Below, piece after piece: positions 50,801-59,963 of a stretch of DNA of 60,217 bases. The notes beneath the pieces are model-generated. The model ran no database searches and was not told the origin of the DNA. It saw only the letters and a program-made list of their open reading frames with translations. The DNA comes from an uncultured Eubacteriales bacterium (GTDB lineage: Bacteria; Bacillota; Clostridia; Christensenellales; Aristaeellaceae): the NCBI GenBank assembly GCA_902778055.1, contig CACYWL010000013.1:1-60217 (forward strand). Direction: 5' to 3'. The translations under genes were made by a program, and so were the position numbers. How positions within the stretch are numbered: the stretch's first letter is position 1; every line of letters begins with the position of its first letter.

Positions 50801-51828
50801 AGCCCGCCGGCCGTTGTTCCGCTGGCCCGGCTGCAGACCACGGCCTCCCGCAGCGCCCGGGCCAGGTCCGTCTCCTCCGCGCCGTAGAGCGCAATCAGCT
50901 CCCCCAGGTCCACCAGATCATAGCCGTCCTGCCCGGCGGCCTTGACCGTTCCGCCGAAGGAGGGAGCCTCACTGCGCAGGGAGGAAAACCGCCGGAAATT
51001 CTCCCCGGTCATCTCCTGCTCCACGCCGGAGAAAAAGGAGTCCATCGCCTGCTGCACCGCCTCCATTTTGGACAGATCCACGCAGGACATGGTCAGGGCA
51101 TCCCGGGAATCCGGCTGCGCGGCAAAATAGCTGTCCACGACGGCCCGGCCGGTTTTCCGCCCGTCCCCGTCCGCCGCCGGCAGAAAGCTGTAATCCCAGC
51201 CCAGGGCGGGCTCGGTTTCCTGGGAGGCGATCATGTATTCCGCATAGGGCGCCAGGGCCGCCGCCACCTCCGCCGAGCCCATCAGACAGGCATCGAAGCC
51301 GATCCAGCTGAGCTTTTGCCGCAGATACGCCCGGGAGATGCCCTTCGTGACCTCGCTCAGGCTCAGATTGTCCATGGAGAAGAGCTCGTCCCAGCAGACG
51401 CCCTCCAGCGGCCCGCCGCCGTGATCCCAGAAGATCAGGGCATAGTCGTCCGCCCGGTACTGCTCCTGTCCGAAATCCAGCAGCTCCGTCAGCGTCTCTG
51501 CGCTGCCCATGTTCATCTGGTTCAGCCGCTGCACGACCCGGGCGCGGCCCGGCTGAACCTCCAGAATGACCGTGCCGGAGATCTCGGGGGAAATCACCCA
51601 TTGATCGGAGCCGCCCATCATGACCAGCAGGTTCAGCCTCTCCGGGGAAAAACCGGAGTTCACCATCTCCCGAATGTCCGCGGTGGCGGAGCCGTACTCG
51701 CTTTCCAGATTGCTCCCGCACATGTAGATCATCAGCGTCAGGGTGCGGGGAGGCTTCTCTTCCGCTCCCGCCGGGGGAAGAAGCAGGAAGCACGCCAGCA
51801 GGGCCGCCAGAAAACGGTGCAGCTTCAT
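47893..51828 (-). CDS. Very large secreted clostripain-family (C11) peptidase
   Basis: It is 1,311 aa with a signal peptide (MKLHRFLAALLACFLLLPPA) and AAAGGAGGGC before the ATG. The first 350 residues are a C11 catalytic domain: LTLMIYMCGSNLESEYGSAT, LLVMMGGSDQW, the catalytic His in ALIFWDHGGGP (His136) and Cys in IGFDACLMGSAEVA (Cys181), and ASQETEPALGWDY. C11 enzymes cut after Arg or Lys and are often self-activated; an internal processing site is not identified. The remaining 950 residues are beta-rich with repeated stretches of acidic, hydrophobic strands, perhaps adhesive or substrate-binding modules. Clostripain itself is about 520 aa, so this is much longer. There is no cell-wall anchor motif seen. 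Confidence 0.9.
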   Translation of the reverse strand: MKLHRFLAALLACFLLLPPAGAEEKPPRTLTLMIYMCGSNLESEYGSATADIREMVNSGFSPERLNLLVMMGGSDQWVISPEISGTVILEVQPGRARVVQRLNQMNMGSAETLTELLDFGQEQYRADDYALIFWDHGGGPLEGVCWDELFSMDNLSLSEVTKGISRAYLRQKLSWIGFDACLMGSAEVAAALAPYAEYMIASQETEPALGWDYSFLPAADGDGRKTGRAVVDSYFAAQPDSRDALTMSCVDLSKMEAVQQAMDSFFSGVEQEMTGENFRRFSSLRSEAPSFGGTVKAAGQDGYDLVDLGELIALYGAEETDLARALREAVVCSRASGTTAGGLSVYHPYTNKRQYLSSWRNDYRRLTFSSGYTRYLEHFGSELTGTHFVDWSRMRTEETPSDAEGVHPLSLRLTEAQRAEALSAELMVMDGSFSDSGTALFPLSVEEAEISEDGTVSAEYRGRAMYVTDAESGILTGPVSFTRLNDGKYYLIEAWYTDYSTSGEKKSDAYVLYYCLPDPETGELKIERTYVYDRVSETYTNRLAFTEKGYTQVVFMCPIRYLPDPEKAMPGFADWELYNGYGGRVLSLPCDWHLRFSEQWESGSLYAFFQVTDLQQNEWASLPVPIWNHRYTALKTECSLPAESGLSLEAEAVLRNTRLNPLVEMTLRLKNDTDHRIKADQLPVVLNGTRTAERRSYLSLEPGETEEIKLIFQEEALTGLAEISEVTIPLELRNPEEKGGKARPFTARIRLEGCDVSSFAPKDRPPLCTLRNGSVTWQAVSLSQNAEGKVEGLLRLLNEGPEAFDFQGVLALDGIHVGTSVTVCAAPGTDVYVPFTMENRVTVSDYALSTEDKARLYLSGIDHLLERCGRTEIREIELYPGLSAYSAARAEQKEPLRLRLPEGIPLRAAGDFPEERNLLEADGLRADLVHVFTADDGLALGLILSNDTDETVLLEMRSPAVNGTDFDSFELPDEAVLPPHARTACFLVLRDREGRLRDQPLREVTFSFRQRNADSEPVRLRFPEGARFGVPGGEEIDAGRIGTEAAFFANRPLVLEEEIRVSSDPVFSIRAVAPVSAERAGQIESGSVSLCVVREKQTEGQAEPVREIRDVSVALMRKEGSEWIAELSGLAVMTQGHFLRTGEEQISENRWILTPDMIYFYQDSGTCRPTGAGLDTDGGFSDTSSVQLTAEVTDGKLRLLDSSVELSRRGAYLDPEDKRTNRELLEIAEAAIENRVYVGTDRMANWNTLDYDETILLSLEEPVRLEVVPNELVPENGRYLKYVLQFTDGSREDILTDLYTGEILEKTVSGP

Positions 51829-52097
51829 TCCGATGCCCTCCTTTATCCGTCCGTCAAAGAATCCAGGTTTACCTTTCTACATCCGGCCGGGAAAAACCTG
51901 CCTCAGGGATCCGGGCTGGCGGGTCCGGGTAGAAACTGAAAGCCGCCCCGGAAGAGCGGGCAGGGGGGGCGCCTGCCTGACCGCGCGGGGTTGACACGGA
52001 TGATAAAATAACCGAGGTGCCCCGCGAAAGGGCCTCCGGCCCGAACCGGCGGGAGGAACCGGGATATGAAGCAAAACGAGAAAGGACAGAACGATCC

Positions 52098-53249
52098 ATG
52101 AACCAACGCGACCTGGCGGAAATCAAACGCCGGCTGAATCCGGACAAACGCAACCCCTCTCTGATCTGCGGATGCTATGTGGACTATGCCGGCCGGCCGA
52201 TCACCAGCTTTGAGCTGCCCGTGGCGACCCTGTATGATCAGGAAAACGAGAAATACATGAGCCTCTTCAAAAAGGTGCTTTCCGGGCAGATCGGACAGAA
52301 CCTGATGCCCATCGCCTGCCCGCCGGAGGAGCAGGACCTGCTGCTTCGGGTCCGGGATTCCGCGCTGCGGGAGGAAGCGCCGCTGCAGGAGCTTTTTGAA
52401 AAGCTGATTGAAGGCATCCGCGCCGAGCACCCGGACATGCAGTCCGTGGAGGACGCCCGGACGGCGGATAACTGGCTGATTCTGCTGATGCACGACGATC
52501 TGGATGTGCGGAGACGGGACGTGAACGGAGAGATCGACTATGAAAACTCGGACCGGGCTTTCAGCTATGTTCTCTGCGCGGTCTGCCCCGTGAAGCAGGA
52601 AAAACCCGCCCTGAGATACAACCCGGAGGACAATCTTTTCCGCGGCCGTGCGCCTGAATGGACGGCCGCCGCCCCGGCGCTCGGATTCCTTTTCCCGCTG
52701 TATGAGGGCGGCTCCGCGGATGTGAACACGATCCTGCTGTTCAGCAGGGACAGCAACGATGCCCATGAGGCCTTCCTGCAGGCGGCCTTCCATCTGGAGG
52801 CGGTCATGCCCGCGGCGGAGCAGATGGAGAATTTCCAGACGCTGCTGGCCCAGAGCCTCGGAACGGAATGCTCCCTGGAGGTTGTGCAGGAGATGCATGA
52901 AACCTTTTCCGATCTGATCGCGGACCAGGGAAAGGACGACGAGCCTCTCATGCTGTCGAAGCAGGATATGGCCCGGGTGCTGGAGGAGGGCGGCGTATCC
53001 GAGGAGCGGGTGGAAGCCTTCCGGAACGGATTCGACGCGACCTTCGGCGAGGGAGCGGTTCTCCCGGCGGTGAATGTCGTGACGCCCAAACAGTTCCGGG
53101 TGGATCTTCCGAGCGTGTCCATCAAGGTGGATCCCAAGCAGGCGGACCTGCTGGAAACCCGCGTGATCGACGGCCGCAGCTATCTGCTGATCCCGATCGA
53201 CGGGGACATTTCCGTCAACGGGCAGCCCGTATTTACGAAGCTTTCCTGA
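52098..53249 (+). CDS. DUF4317 family protein
   Basis: It is 383 aa from ATG 52098 (AAAGGACAG upstream). The N-terminus MNQRDLAEIKRRLNPDKRNP, the ICGCYVDYAGRPITSF strand and the tail DLPSVSIKVDPKQADLLETR match DUF4317, common in gut Clostridia and of unknown function. There is no signal peptide or membrane helix, so it should be cytoplasmic. The central part contains LLMHDDLDVRRRDVNG and YNPEDNLFRGRAPEW. TTGACA lies at 51991 without a good -10 at the right spacing. The gene ends 5 bases from the facing azlD stop. Confidence 0.82.
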   Translation: MNQRDLAEIKRRLNPDKRNPSLICGCYVDYAGRPITSFELPVATLYDQENEKYMSLFKKVLSGQIGQNLMPIACPPEEQDLLLRVRDSALREEAPLQELFEKLIEGIRAEHPDMQSVEDARTADNWLILLMHDDLDVRRRDVNGEIDYENSDRAFSYVLCAVCPVKQEKPALRYNPEDNLFRGRAPEWTAAAPALGFLFPLYEGGSADVNTILLFSRDSNDAHEAFLQAAFHLEAVMPAAEQMENFQTLLAQSLGTECSLEVVQEMHETFSDLIADQGKDDEPLMLSKQDMARVLEEGGVSEERVEAFRNGFDATFGEGAVLPAVNVVTPKQFRVDLPSVSIKVDPKQADLLETRVIDGRSYLLIPIDGDISVNGQPVFTKLS

Positions 53250-53254
53250 ATACT

Positions 53255-53566
53255 TCAGAGGATCACCCGGATCAGCAGCATGTAGACGGCTGTTCCGGAC
53301 AGAATGCTGATCAGCGCGCTGCGCCGCCAGACCTGCATGCCCACCACGCAGGCCGCGGCGGCCAGCTCCGGAAGCCCAAAGGGGCGGACGGCGGGCGTGA
53401 TATCCTTCAGACAGTAGATCACCAGCATGCCGATGATCGCCGGCGGCAGGACCCTGCCGAGATAGGAGATATAGGCCGGCGTCCTTTTCCTGAGCACCAG
53501 AAAGGGAAGGGCGCGCAGCAACAGCGTGACCGCCGCCATGACGGCGATGAGCAGGGCGGATTTCAT
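53255..53566 (-). CDS. azlD: Branched-chain amino acid exporter subunit AzlD
   Basis: It is 103 aa from ATG 53566, which overlaps the stop of azlC. Four hydrophobic segments (LLIAVMAAVTLLLRALPFLV, LGRVLPPAIIGMLVIYCLK, LPELAAAACVVGMQVW, LISILSGTAVYMLLI) with the RALPFLVLRKR and LPPAIIGML motifs are the AzlD signature. It forms the small partner of AzlC. The last stop is 5 bases from the facing DUF4317 stop. Confidence 0.92.
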   Translation of the reverse strand: MKSALLIAVMAAVTLLLRALPFLVLRKRTPAYISYLGRVLPPAIIGMLVIYCLKDITPAVRPFGLPELAAAACVVGMQVWRRSALISILSGTAVYMLLIRVIL

Positions 53567-54249
53567 GGCGCCGCCTCCTCTCTCCGGCGGAGCAGCGTCA
53601 GGATTCCTGTGATGAGCAGCATGGCGGGAATCAGGAAGCTCTCCTTTCCGAAAACAAGCAGGCACAGCAGCGTGCTGAGCAGGCCGGTGAGCGCGGGCAG
53701 GTGATCCCCGGAGGACAGCCACTGCTCGGTGAACGAGGCGATGAACAGCGCGGTCATGGAGAATTCAATGCCCGCCGTGGAAAAGGGCAGAACCGCGCCG
53801 AGAAGATTTCCGAGAATGCCGCCCGCGACCCAGTAGCTGTGGTTGAAAAGAGATACGAGGAACCGGTAGAGGTTCGCGTCCACGCCCTCGGGCACCTCCC
53901 CGTCGCAGAGCAGGGAATAGGTTTCATCCGTCAGGGCAAAAATCATGTAGGGCTTATATTTCCCCGCGTCCCTGTACCGGCCGAGCATGGAAATGCTGTA
54001 AAACAGATGCCTCGCGTTCACCATGACCGTGGTCAGAATGACGGTGAGAACGGAGGCGCCGCCGGTCAGCAGACCGACGCCGACATACTGCATGGAGCCG
54101 GCGTAGATCAGAAGGCTCATGGACGCGGCCCAGAGGACCCCGTATCCGGCGTTCCGCATGAGAATGCCGAAGCCGGTTCCGAGCACGAGATAGCCGGCCA
54201 TGACGGGAACGGATTTCAGGAATGCCTGTTGAACGGTACGTTTTTTCAT
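53563..54249 (-). CDS. azlC: Branched-chain amino acid exporter subunit AzlC
   Basis: It is 228 aa with several membrane helices. It begins KKRTVQQAFLKSVPVMAGYL, then GFGILMRNAGYGVLWAASMS and LIYAGSMQYVGVGLL, NARHLFYSISML and FALTDETYSLL, all typical of AzlC. With AzlD it exports branched-chain amino acids or analogues such as 4-azaleucine. The start codon has GGGAGAG about 13 bases upstream. It is the first gene of the azlCD pair. Confidence 0.93.
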   Translation of the reverse strand: MKKRTVQQAFLKSVPVMAGYLVLGTGFGILMRNAGYGVLWAASMSLLIYAGSMQYVGVGLLTGGASVLTVILTTVMVNARHLFYSISMLGRYRDAGKYKPYMIFALTDETYSLLCDGEVPEGVDANLYRFLVSLFNHSYWVAGGILGNLLGAVLPFSTAGIEFSMTALFIASFTEQWLSSGDHLPALTGLLSTLLCLLVFGKESFLIPAMLLITGILTLLRRREEAAP

Positions 54250-54576
54250 AATAATGGACCAACTCTCCCTATGAAGAATTCAGGGGGTGTGTCTGCGGGC
54301 CGCGAAGCGGTGCGGCCCGATCCTCCGGCGCTCGCCGGGGATGCTGCGCCATTATATAAAAAGCAAAAGGAAAAATAAAGCGGAAAAATAGATTTTTTCG
54401 ACTTGTGCTTCCGCCGGCTTTTCTGATAGACTCCATATGCTCCGGGCGCGCGCGCTGTTTATCGGATCCGGCGGAGGGCGCGGCCCGCGCGGAGCCCGAA
54501 AAGCACGGAAAGAGAAAAAAAAGGGACAGCCGGTCCCGGGAAAGGAGGCGGCTGTCCGGAGCATGCGGGAGGCCTT
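54250..54576. promoter_or_regulatory. Divergent promoter region between azlC and the DUF554 gene
   Basis: Leftward: TATAAT on the minus strand at 54351-54356, with a weak -35. Rightward: TTGTGC (54413-54418), spacer 17, TATGCT (54436-54441). There is no gene in it and no strong dyad was noted. Confidence 0.5.
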
Positions 54577-55302
54577 ATGATAGGACTGGGAACGATCATC
54601 AACAGCGCGGCCATCGTGGCCGGAGGGGTGATTGGACATTTTACCGGCCGGCTGTTTCAGCAGGAGCAGCAGAAGGCGGTGAACACGGCCTGCGGCATCA
54701 GCGTGATCTTTATCGCCGTCGCCGGCGCCATGCAGGGAATGCTGGGAATTGACGGAGGGGCGCTGGTGAGCGGCAGATCCATGCTGGTTGTCCTGTGCCT
54801 GGCCGTCGGGACGGTGCTGGGCGAGCTGATCGGCATTGAACGGGGATTCGAAAAGTTCGGGGAATGGCTGAAGAAGAAAACCGGCAACAGCGGGGATCAG
54901 CGCTTTGTGAACGCCTTTGTGACCGCGTCGCTGACGGTCTGCATCGGGGCCATGGCGATCGTGGGCGCGATTCAGGACGGGATCAGTGGGGATTACTCCA
55001 CGCTGGCCGTCAAGGCGGTGCTGGACTTCATTATTGTCGCCGTGCTGACGTCTTCCCTCGGAAAGGGATGTGCCTTTTCCGCCATTCCGGTCCTGGTCTT
55101 TGAGGGAACCGTGACCCTGCTGGCCAGGCTTGTGGCGCCGGTCATGACGGATGCCGCCGTCGCCAATCTTTCCCTTGTGGGCTCCGTGCTGATTTTCTGC
55201 GTGGGCGTGAACCTCGTGTGGGGGAAAATGATCCGGGTCGCCAATATGCTTCCGGCGGTTCTTGCGGCCGTGGCCGCGGCGTATCTGCCCTGGACGTTCT
55301 GA
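54577..55302 (+). CDS. DUF554 family membrane protein (YdfK-like)
   Basis: It is 241 aa with about six membrane segments. The start MIGLGTIINSAAIVAGGVIG, then GISVIFIAVAGAMQG, and the middle FVNAFVTASLTVCIGAMAIV GAIQDG motif are the DUF554 pattern; function unknown, suspected small-molecule transport. GGGAGG lies before the ATG. It stands alone and ends 33 bases before the palindromic repeat at 55335. Confidence 0.9.
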   Translation: MIGLGTIINSAAIVAGGVIGHFTGRLFQQEQQKAVNTACGISVIFIAVAGAMQGMLGIDGGALVSGRSMLVVLCLAVGTVLGELIGIERGFEKFGEWLKKKTGNSGDQRFVNAFVTASLTVCIGAMAIVGAIQDGISGDYSTLAVKAVLDFIIVAVLTSSLGKGCAFSAIPVLVFEGTVTLLARLVAPVMTDAAVANLSLVGSVLIFCVGVNLVWGKMIRVANMLPAVLAAVAAAYLPWTF

Positions 55303-55334
55303 GACGGCAGGGAAGGGTACCCTGCTCGCTGAAT

Positions 55335-55366
55335 GGGAACGAAAAGGACCGTCCCTACCGTTCCCC
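55335..55366. repeat. Dispersed palindromic repeat, copy 1
   Basis: 32 bases, GGGAACGAAAAGGACC at the start and a partly inverted right half ending CGTTCCCC. It is the reverse complement of the copy at 59655-59686 with one mismatch in 31. It contains the stop codon and last codons (GER-stop) of the threonine aldolase gene. Confidence 0.85.
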
Positions 55367-56410
55367 GAGGCAGGCGATCAGAGCGTCTACGTCCTCGTCC
55401 GCGGTGGCCCAGCTGGTGGCGATGCGCAGGACGGCATGGTCTTCATCCACATTCTCCCAGAAGCTCATCTCGACCTTTTCCGACAGACCGGCGGCCTGCG
55501 CCCGGGTGAGCAGAACGAAAATCTGATTCGTGGGGGAGGGGAAGGCGAGGGTATAGCCCTTCCGGATCAGCGCATCGCGGATCCGGTTCGCCGCCGATAC
55601 GGCCCGGTCCCCGATTTTCATATACAGATCGTCCGTAAACAGGACGTCGAACTGCAGCCCGGCGATGCGGCCCTTGGCCAGCAGGGCGCCGTGCTGTTTG
55701 ACAATGGTGAAGAAATGGGGAACGGTGCCCGGGCGGGGGAAGACCACCGCTTCGCCGAACAGCGCGCCGCATTTGGTGCCGCCGATATAGAAGGCATCGC
55801 ACAGGCGGGCCAGATCGGGCAGCTGCACGTCGTTCTCCGGACAGGCGAGGGCGTAGGCCAGGCGCGCGCCGTCCGCATACAGGGGCAGGCCGAATTCCCG
55901 GCAGACTCCGCTGATTTCCTCCAGCTCACGGAGCGAATACAGGGTGCCGTACTCCGTCGGCTGGGAAATGTAGACCATCGCGGGCATGACCATATGATCC
56001 CGGTTTTCGTCGTCCCGATAGCCCTCACAGCAGGCGCGGATATCCGCGGCCGAGATTTTGCCGTCCTTCTGGGGCAGGGTGATGACCCGGTGCCCGCCGA
56101 ACTCGATGGCGCCGGCTTCGTGGCTCTGGATATGTCCGGTTTCCGGGGCCAGTACGCCCTGCCAGGAGCGAAGCAGCGCGTCGATGACGGTCGCGTTGGT
56201 CTGCGTGCCTCCGACCAGGAAGTGGATTTCGGCCTCCGGCGCGCGGCAGGCGGCGCGGATTTTCTCCCGGGCGGATTCGGAGAAGGCGTCCGCTCCGTAG
56301 CCCGGCGTTTTCATCAGGTTGGTCTGAACCAGCCGCTCCAGAATCGCGGGATGGGCGCCTTCCTCGTAGTCCGAGGTGAAGCTGAGTTTCCCGGGCGCGG
56401 TATTCATCAT
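55355..56410 (-). CDS. Low-specificity L-threonine aldolase family enzyme
   Basis: It is 351 aa from ATG 56410, behind AGAAGGAG; the longer frame upstream lacks a ribosome site. PLP fold-type I: FLVGGTQTNATVIDALLR, TGHIQSHEAGAIEFGGHRV with the His that stacks on the cofactor (His97), PLYADGARLAYALAC and the PLP lysine in YIGGTKCGALFG (Lys213). It splits threonine or allo-threonine to glycine and acetaldehyde, though the group also includes other beta-eliminating lyases. Its final codons come from the palindromic repeat at 55335-55366. Its promoter shares a 12-bp dyad with the divergent arabinofuranosidase gene. Confidence 0.87.
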   Translation of the reverse strand: MMNTAPGKLSFTSDYEEGAHPAILERLVQTNLMKTPGYGADAFSESAREKIRAACRAPEAEIHFLVGGTQTNATVIDALLRSWQGVLAPETGHIQSHEAGAIEFGGHRVITLPQKDGKISAADIRACCEGYRDDENRDHMVMPAMVYISQPTEYGTLYSLRELEEISGVCREFGLPLYADGARLAYALACPENDVQLPDLARLCDAFYIGGTKCGALFGEAVVFPRPGTVPHFFTIVKQHGALLAKGRIAGLQFDVLFTDDLYMKIGDRAVSAANRIRDALIRKGYTLAFPSPTNQIFVLLTRAQAAGLSEKVEMSFWENVDEDHAVLRIATSWATADEDVDALIACLGER

Positions 56411-58267
<1,857 letters not shown>

Positions 58268-58305
58268 GAGAAACGGAGCGGATCTGACCAAAACAGAAAA
58301 ACATC

Positions 58306-58396
58306 CGGGCGGGCCATGATTGGACGGGCCTGACCCGGGCGAAACGAACAGGCGGGCCTGTCCCGAACCGGAAACGGTCGGGCGGGCCTGCCCGTC
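58306..58396. repeat. Short palindromic GC repeats between abfA and larC
   Basis: Three units of the form CGGGCCTG-N-CCCG (about 58325, 58353, 58383) and a partial one at 58306. Each is self-complementary (CGGG...CCCG). They may act as weak transcription or mRNA-stability signals after abfA, or as small repeats of unknown origin. Confidence 0.55.
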
Positions 58397-58422
58397 TAAA
58401 GACAAAGAACGGAGGAAAGACC

Positions 58423-59646
58423 ATGAAAACCCTGTATCTGGAATGCGGCATGGGCGCCGCGGGAGATATGCTGATGGCGGCTCTGCTTGAGCTGATCCCC
58501 GACAGGCAGGCCTTTCTCGACAAAATGAACGCGCTGGGGCTGCCGGGCGTGCGGGTGGAGGCGGAAAAGGCCGAAAAGTGCGGCATTACCGGCACCCACA
58601 TGAAGGTGACCGTCTTCGGGGAAGAAGAAGAATCCGAGGATGAGCACCATCACGGGCATGAGCATGACCATGAAGACCATCATCAAGATCACGAACACGA
58701 CGGGCATGATCATGAGCATCATCATGATCACGACCATGATCACGACCATGATCACGACCATCATCATGACCATGATCATCATGGACACTCCCATCATCAT
58801 GCGACGGTGGCGGAGATCGACGGGATCATTGCGGGTCTTGATGTTTCCGAGAAGGTGAAGGCGGATGCCCGGGCGGTGTATGCGCTGATCGCGGAGGCCG
58901 AGAGCCGGGTGCACGGGCATCCGGTCAGCGAAATCCATTTCCACGAGGTGGGAACCCTCGACGCCGTGGCCGATGTGGTGGGCGTGTGCCTGCTGATGGA
59001 GATGACCGGCGCGGAGAAGATTACGGCCTCCCCGGTGCATGTGGGCAGCGGGTACGTTCGCTGCATGCACGGCGTCCTGCCGGTGCCAGCTCCCGCGACG
59101 GCGCTGATTCTGGAGGGCATCCCCACCTACGGCGGCCAGGTGCAGGGCGAGCTTTGCACCCCGACGGGCGCGGCCCTGCTGAAGCACTTTGTTTCCAGCT
59201 TCGGAGACCGGCCGGTCATGGCCGCGGAGGCCATCGGCTACGGCATGGGCAAGAAGGATTTTGAACGGGCCAACTGTCTGCGGGCCTTCCTTTTTGCGAT
59301 GGATCAGCTTTTCAAGGCCGGAGCCCGGGATGTGTATACCCAGGCCATCGGCATGAAGAAGTCCCGCCCCGGCGTGCTGCTCAGCGTTATCTGTCTGCCG
59401 GAGGATGCGGATCGGCTGGCCGCGGTACTGATGAAGCATACCTCCACGTTGGGCATCCGCAGGCAGGACATGCGCCGCTACGTCCTGGATCGGACGTTCG
59501 AAACGGCGGAAACGCCCTACGGCCCGGTGAGGGTGAAGACGGCCCGAGGCATGGGAGTCACCCGCAGCAAGGCGGAATACGACGATCTGGCGGCCCTGGC
59601 AGAACAGCATCAGGTTTCGATTGACACCATTCGGAAAACGCTATAG
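58423..59646 (+). CDS. larC: LarC-type nickel insertion protein with histidine tract and interdomain deletion
   Basis: It is 407 aa. LarC puts nickel into the pyridinium-dithio cofactor of lactate racemase and related enzymes. It opens MKTLYLECGMGAAGDMLMAA, has EIHFHEVGTLDAVADVVGVC, HVGSGYVRCMHGVLPVPAPA, ELCTPTGAALL and the C-domain QAIGMKKSRPGVLLSVIC. Residues 75-126 hold about 30 His with Asp and Glu, likely nickel storage. Where family members have a linker with the conserved ETNIDDMT(P/G)E-type motif, this one reads CLRAFLFAMDQLFKAG, as if about 25-30 residues were deleted in frame. No larA, larB or larE is in view. In some lactobacilli LarC1 and LarC2 are joined by frameshifting; here the ORF is continuous. 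GGAGGAAAGACC is the ribosome site. Confidence 0.88.
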   Translation: MKTLYLECGMGAAGDMLMAALLELIPDRQAFLDKMNALGLPGVRVEAEKAEKCGITGTHMKVTVFGEEEESEDEHHHGHEHDHEDHHQDHEHDGHDHEHHHDHDHDHDHDHDHHHDHDHHGHSHHHATVAEIDGIIAGLDVSEKVKADARAVYALIAEAESRVHGHPVSEIHFHEVGTLDAVADVVGVCLLMEMTGAEKITASPVHVGSGYVRCMHGVLPVPAPATALILEGIPTYGGQVQGELCTPTGAALLKHFVSSFGDRPVMAAEAIGYGMGKKDFERANCLRAFLFAMDQLFKAGARDVYTQAIGMKKSRPGVLLSVICLPEDADRLAAVLMKHTSTLGIRRQDMRRYVLDRTFETAETPYGPVRVKTARGMGVTRSKAEYDDLAALAEQHQVSIDTIRKTL

Positions 59647-59654
59647 GAGACAGA

Positions 59655-59686
59655 GGGAACGATAGGGACGGTCCTTTTCGTTCCCC
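59655..59686. repeat. Dispersed palindromic repeat, copy 2
   Basis: 32 bases directly after larC (9 bases past the stop), the reverse complement of copy 1 at 55335-55366 with one mismatch in 31. It could form a hairpin. Confidence 0.85.
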
Positions 59687-59704
59687 AAATGGAGACAGGG
59701 GTGA

Positions 59705-59963
59705 GACAGGGGGACGGTTCTTATGTCTGGACTCCGGTCTGTTCTCATAGCGCACAGACCGCGCAGGCTGGCGATTATCCTCGCATTCTTCAGGACAGGA
59801 GGGCAGCTCTCAAGAGAAGGAAGAGGTTCTTCTGTTTTCCTGACAGAAAGAGGAAGATGGGCCTGGGTTCCATGTTGATACTTTTCAAAACGATGGGAAT
59901 CAGGAAACCTGGCAAAGCGAAAAAATGGGGGGACGGTTAAGACAAAAGAACCGTCCCCCTGTC
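59705..59963. mobile_element. MITE-like element with 23-bp terminal inverted repeats
   Basis: The left end 59705-59727 (GACAGGGGGACGGTTCTTATGTC) and the right end 59941-59963 are inverted copies with one mismatch. The right end also pairs with GGGGGACGGTT at 59928-59938 as a hairpin. The 259-bp unit has no transposase and no convincing gene. GGGGACGGTTCTT-type ends are familiar from small palindromic elements moved by Y1/REP-type transposases; that link is inference. It overlaps the end of the Nudix gene, giving it its last residues. Confidence 0.7.

Noticed and set aside
49804..51939. 711-codon plus-strand frame inside the clostripain-family gene
   Set aside because: Antisense to a protein with a signal peptide and a catalytic dyad; no start signals.
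58640..58858. Met/Ile/Thr-rich open frame over the histidine tract
   Set aside because: Arises from the CATGATCAC-type repeat encoding His/Asp in the larC frame; low complexity.
59689..59940. 83-codon ORF inside the MITE-like element
   Set aside because: Begins and ends in the repeat, has no ribosome site and no transposase-like motifs.
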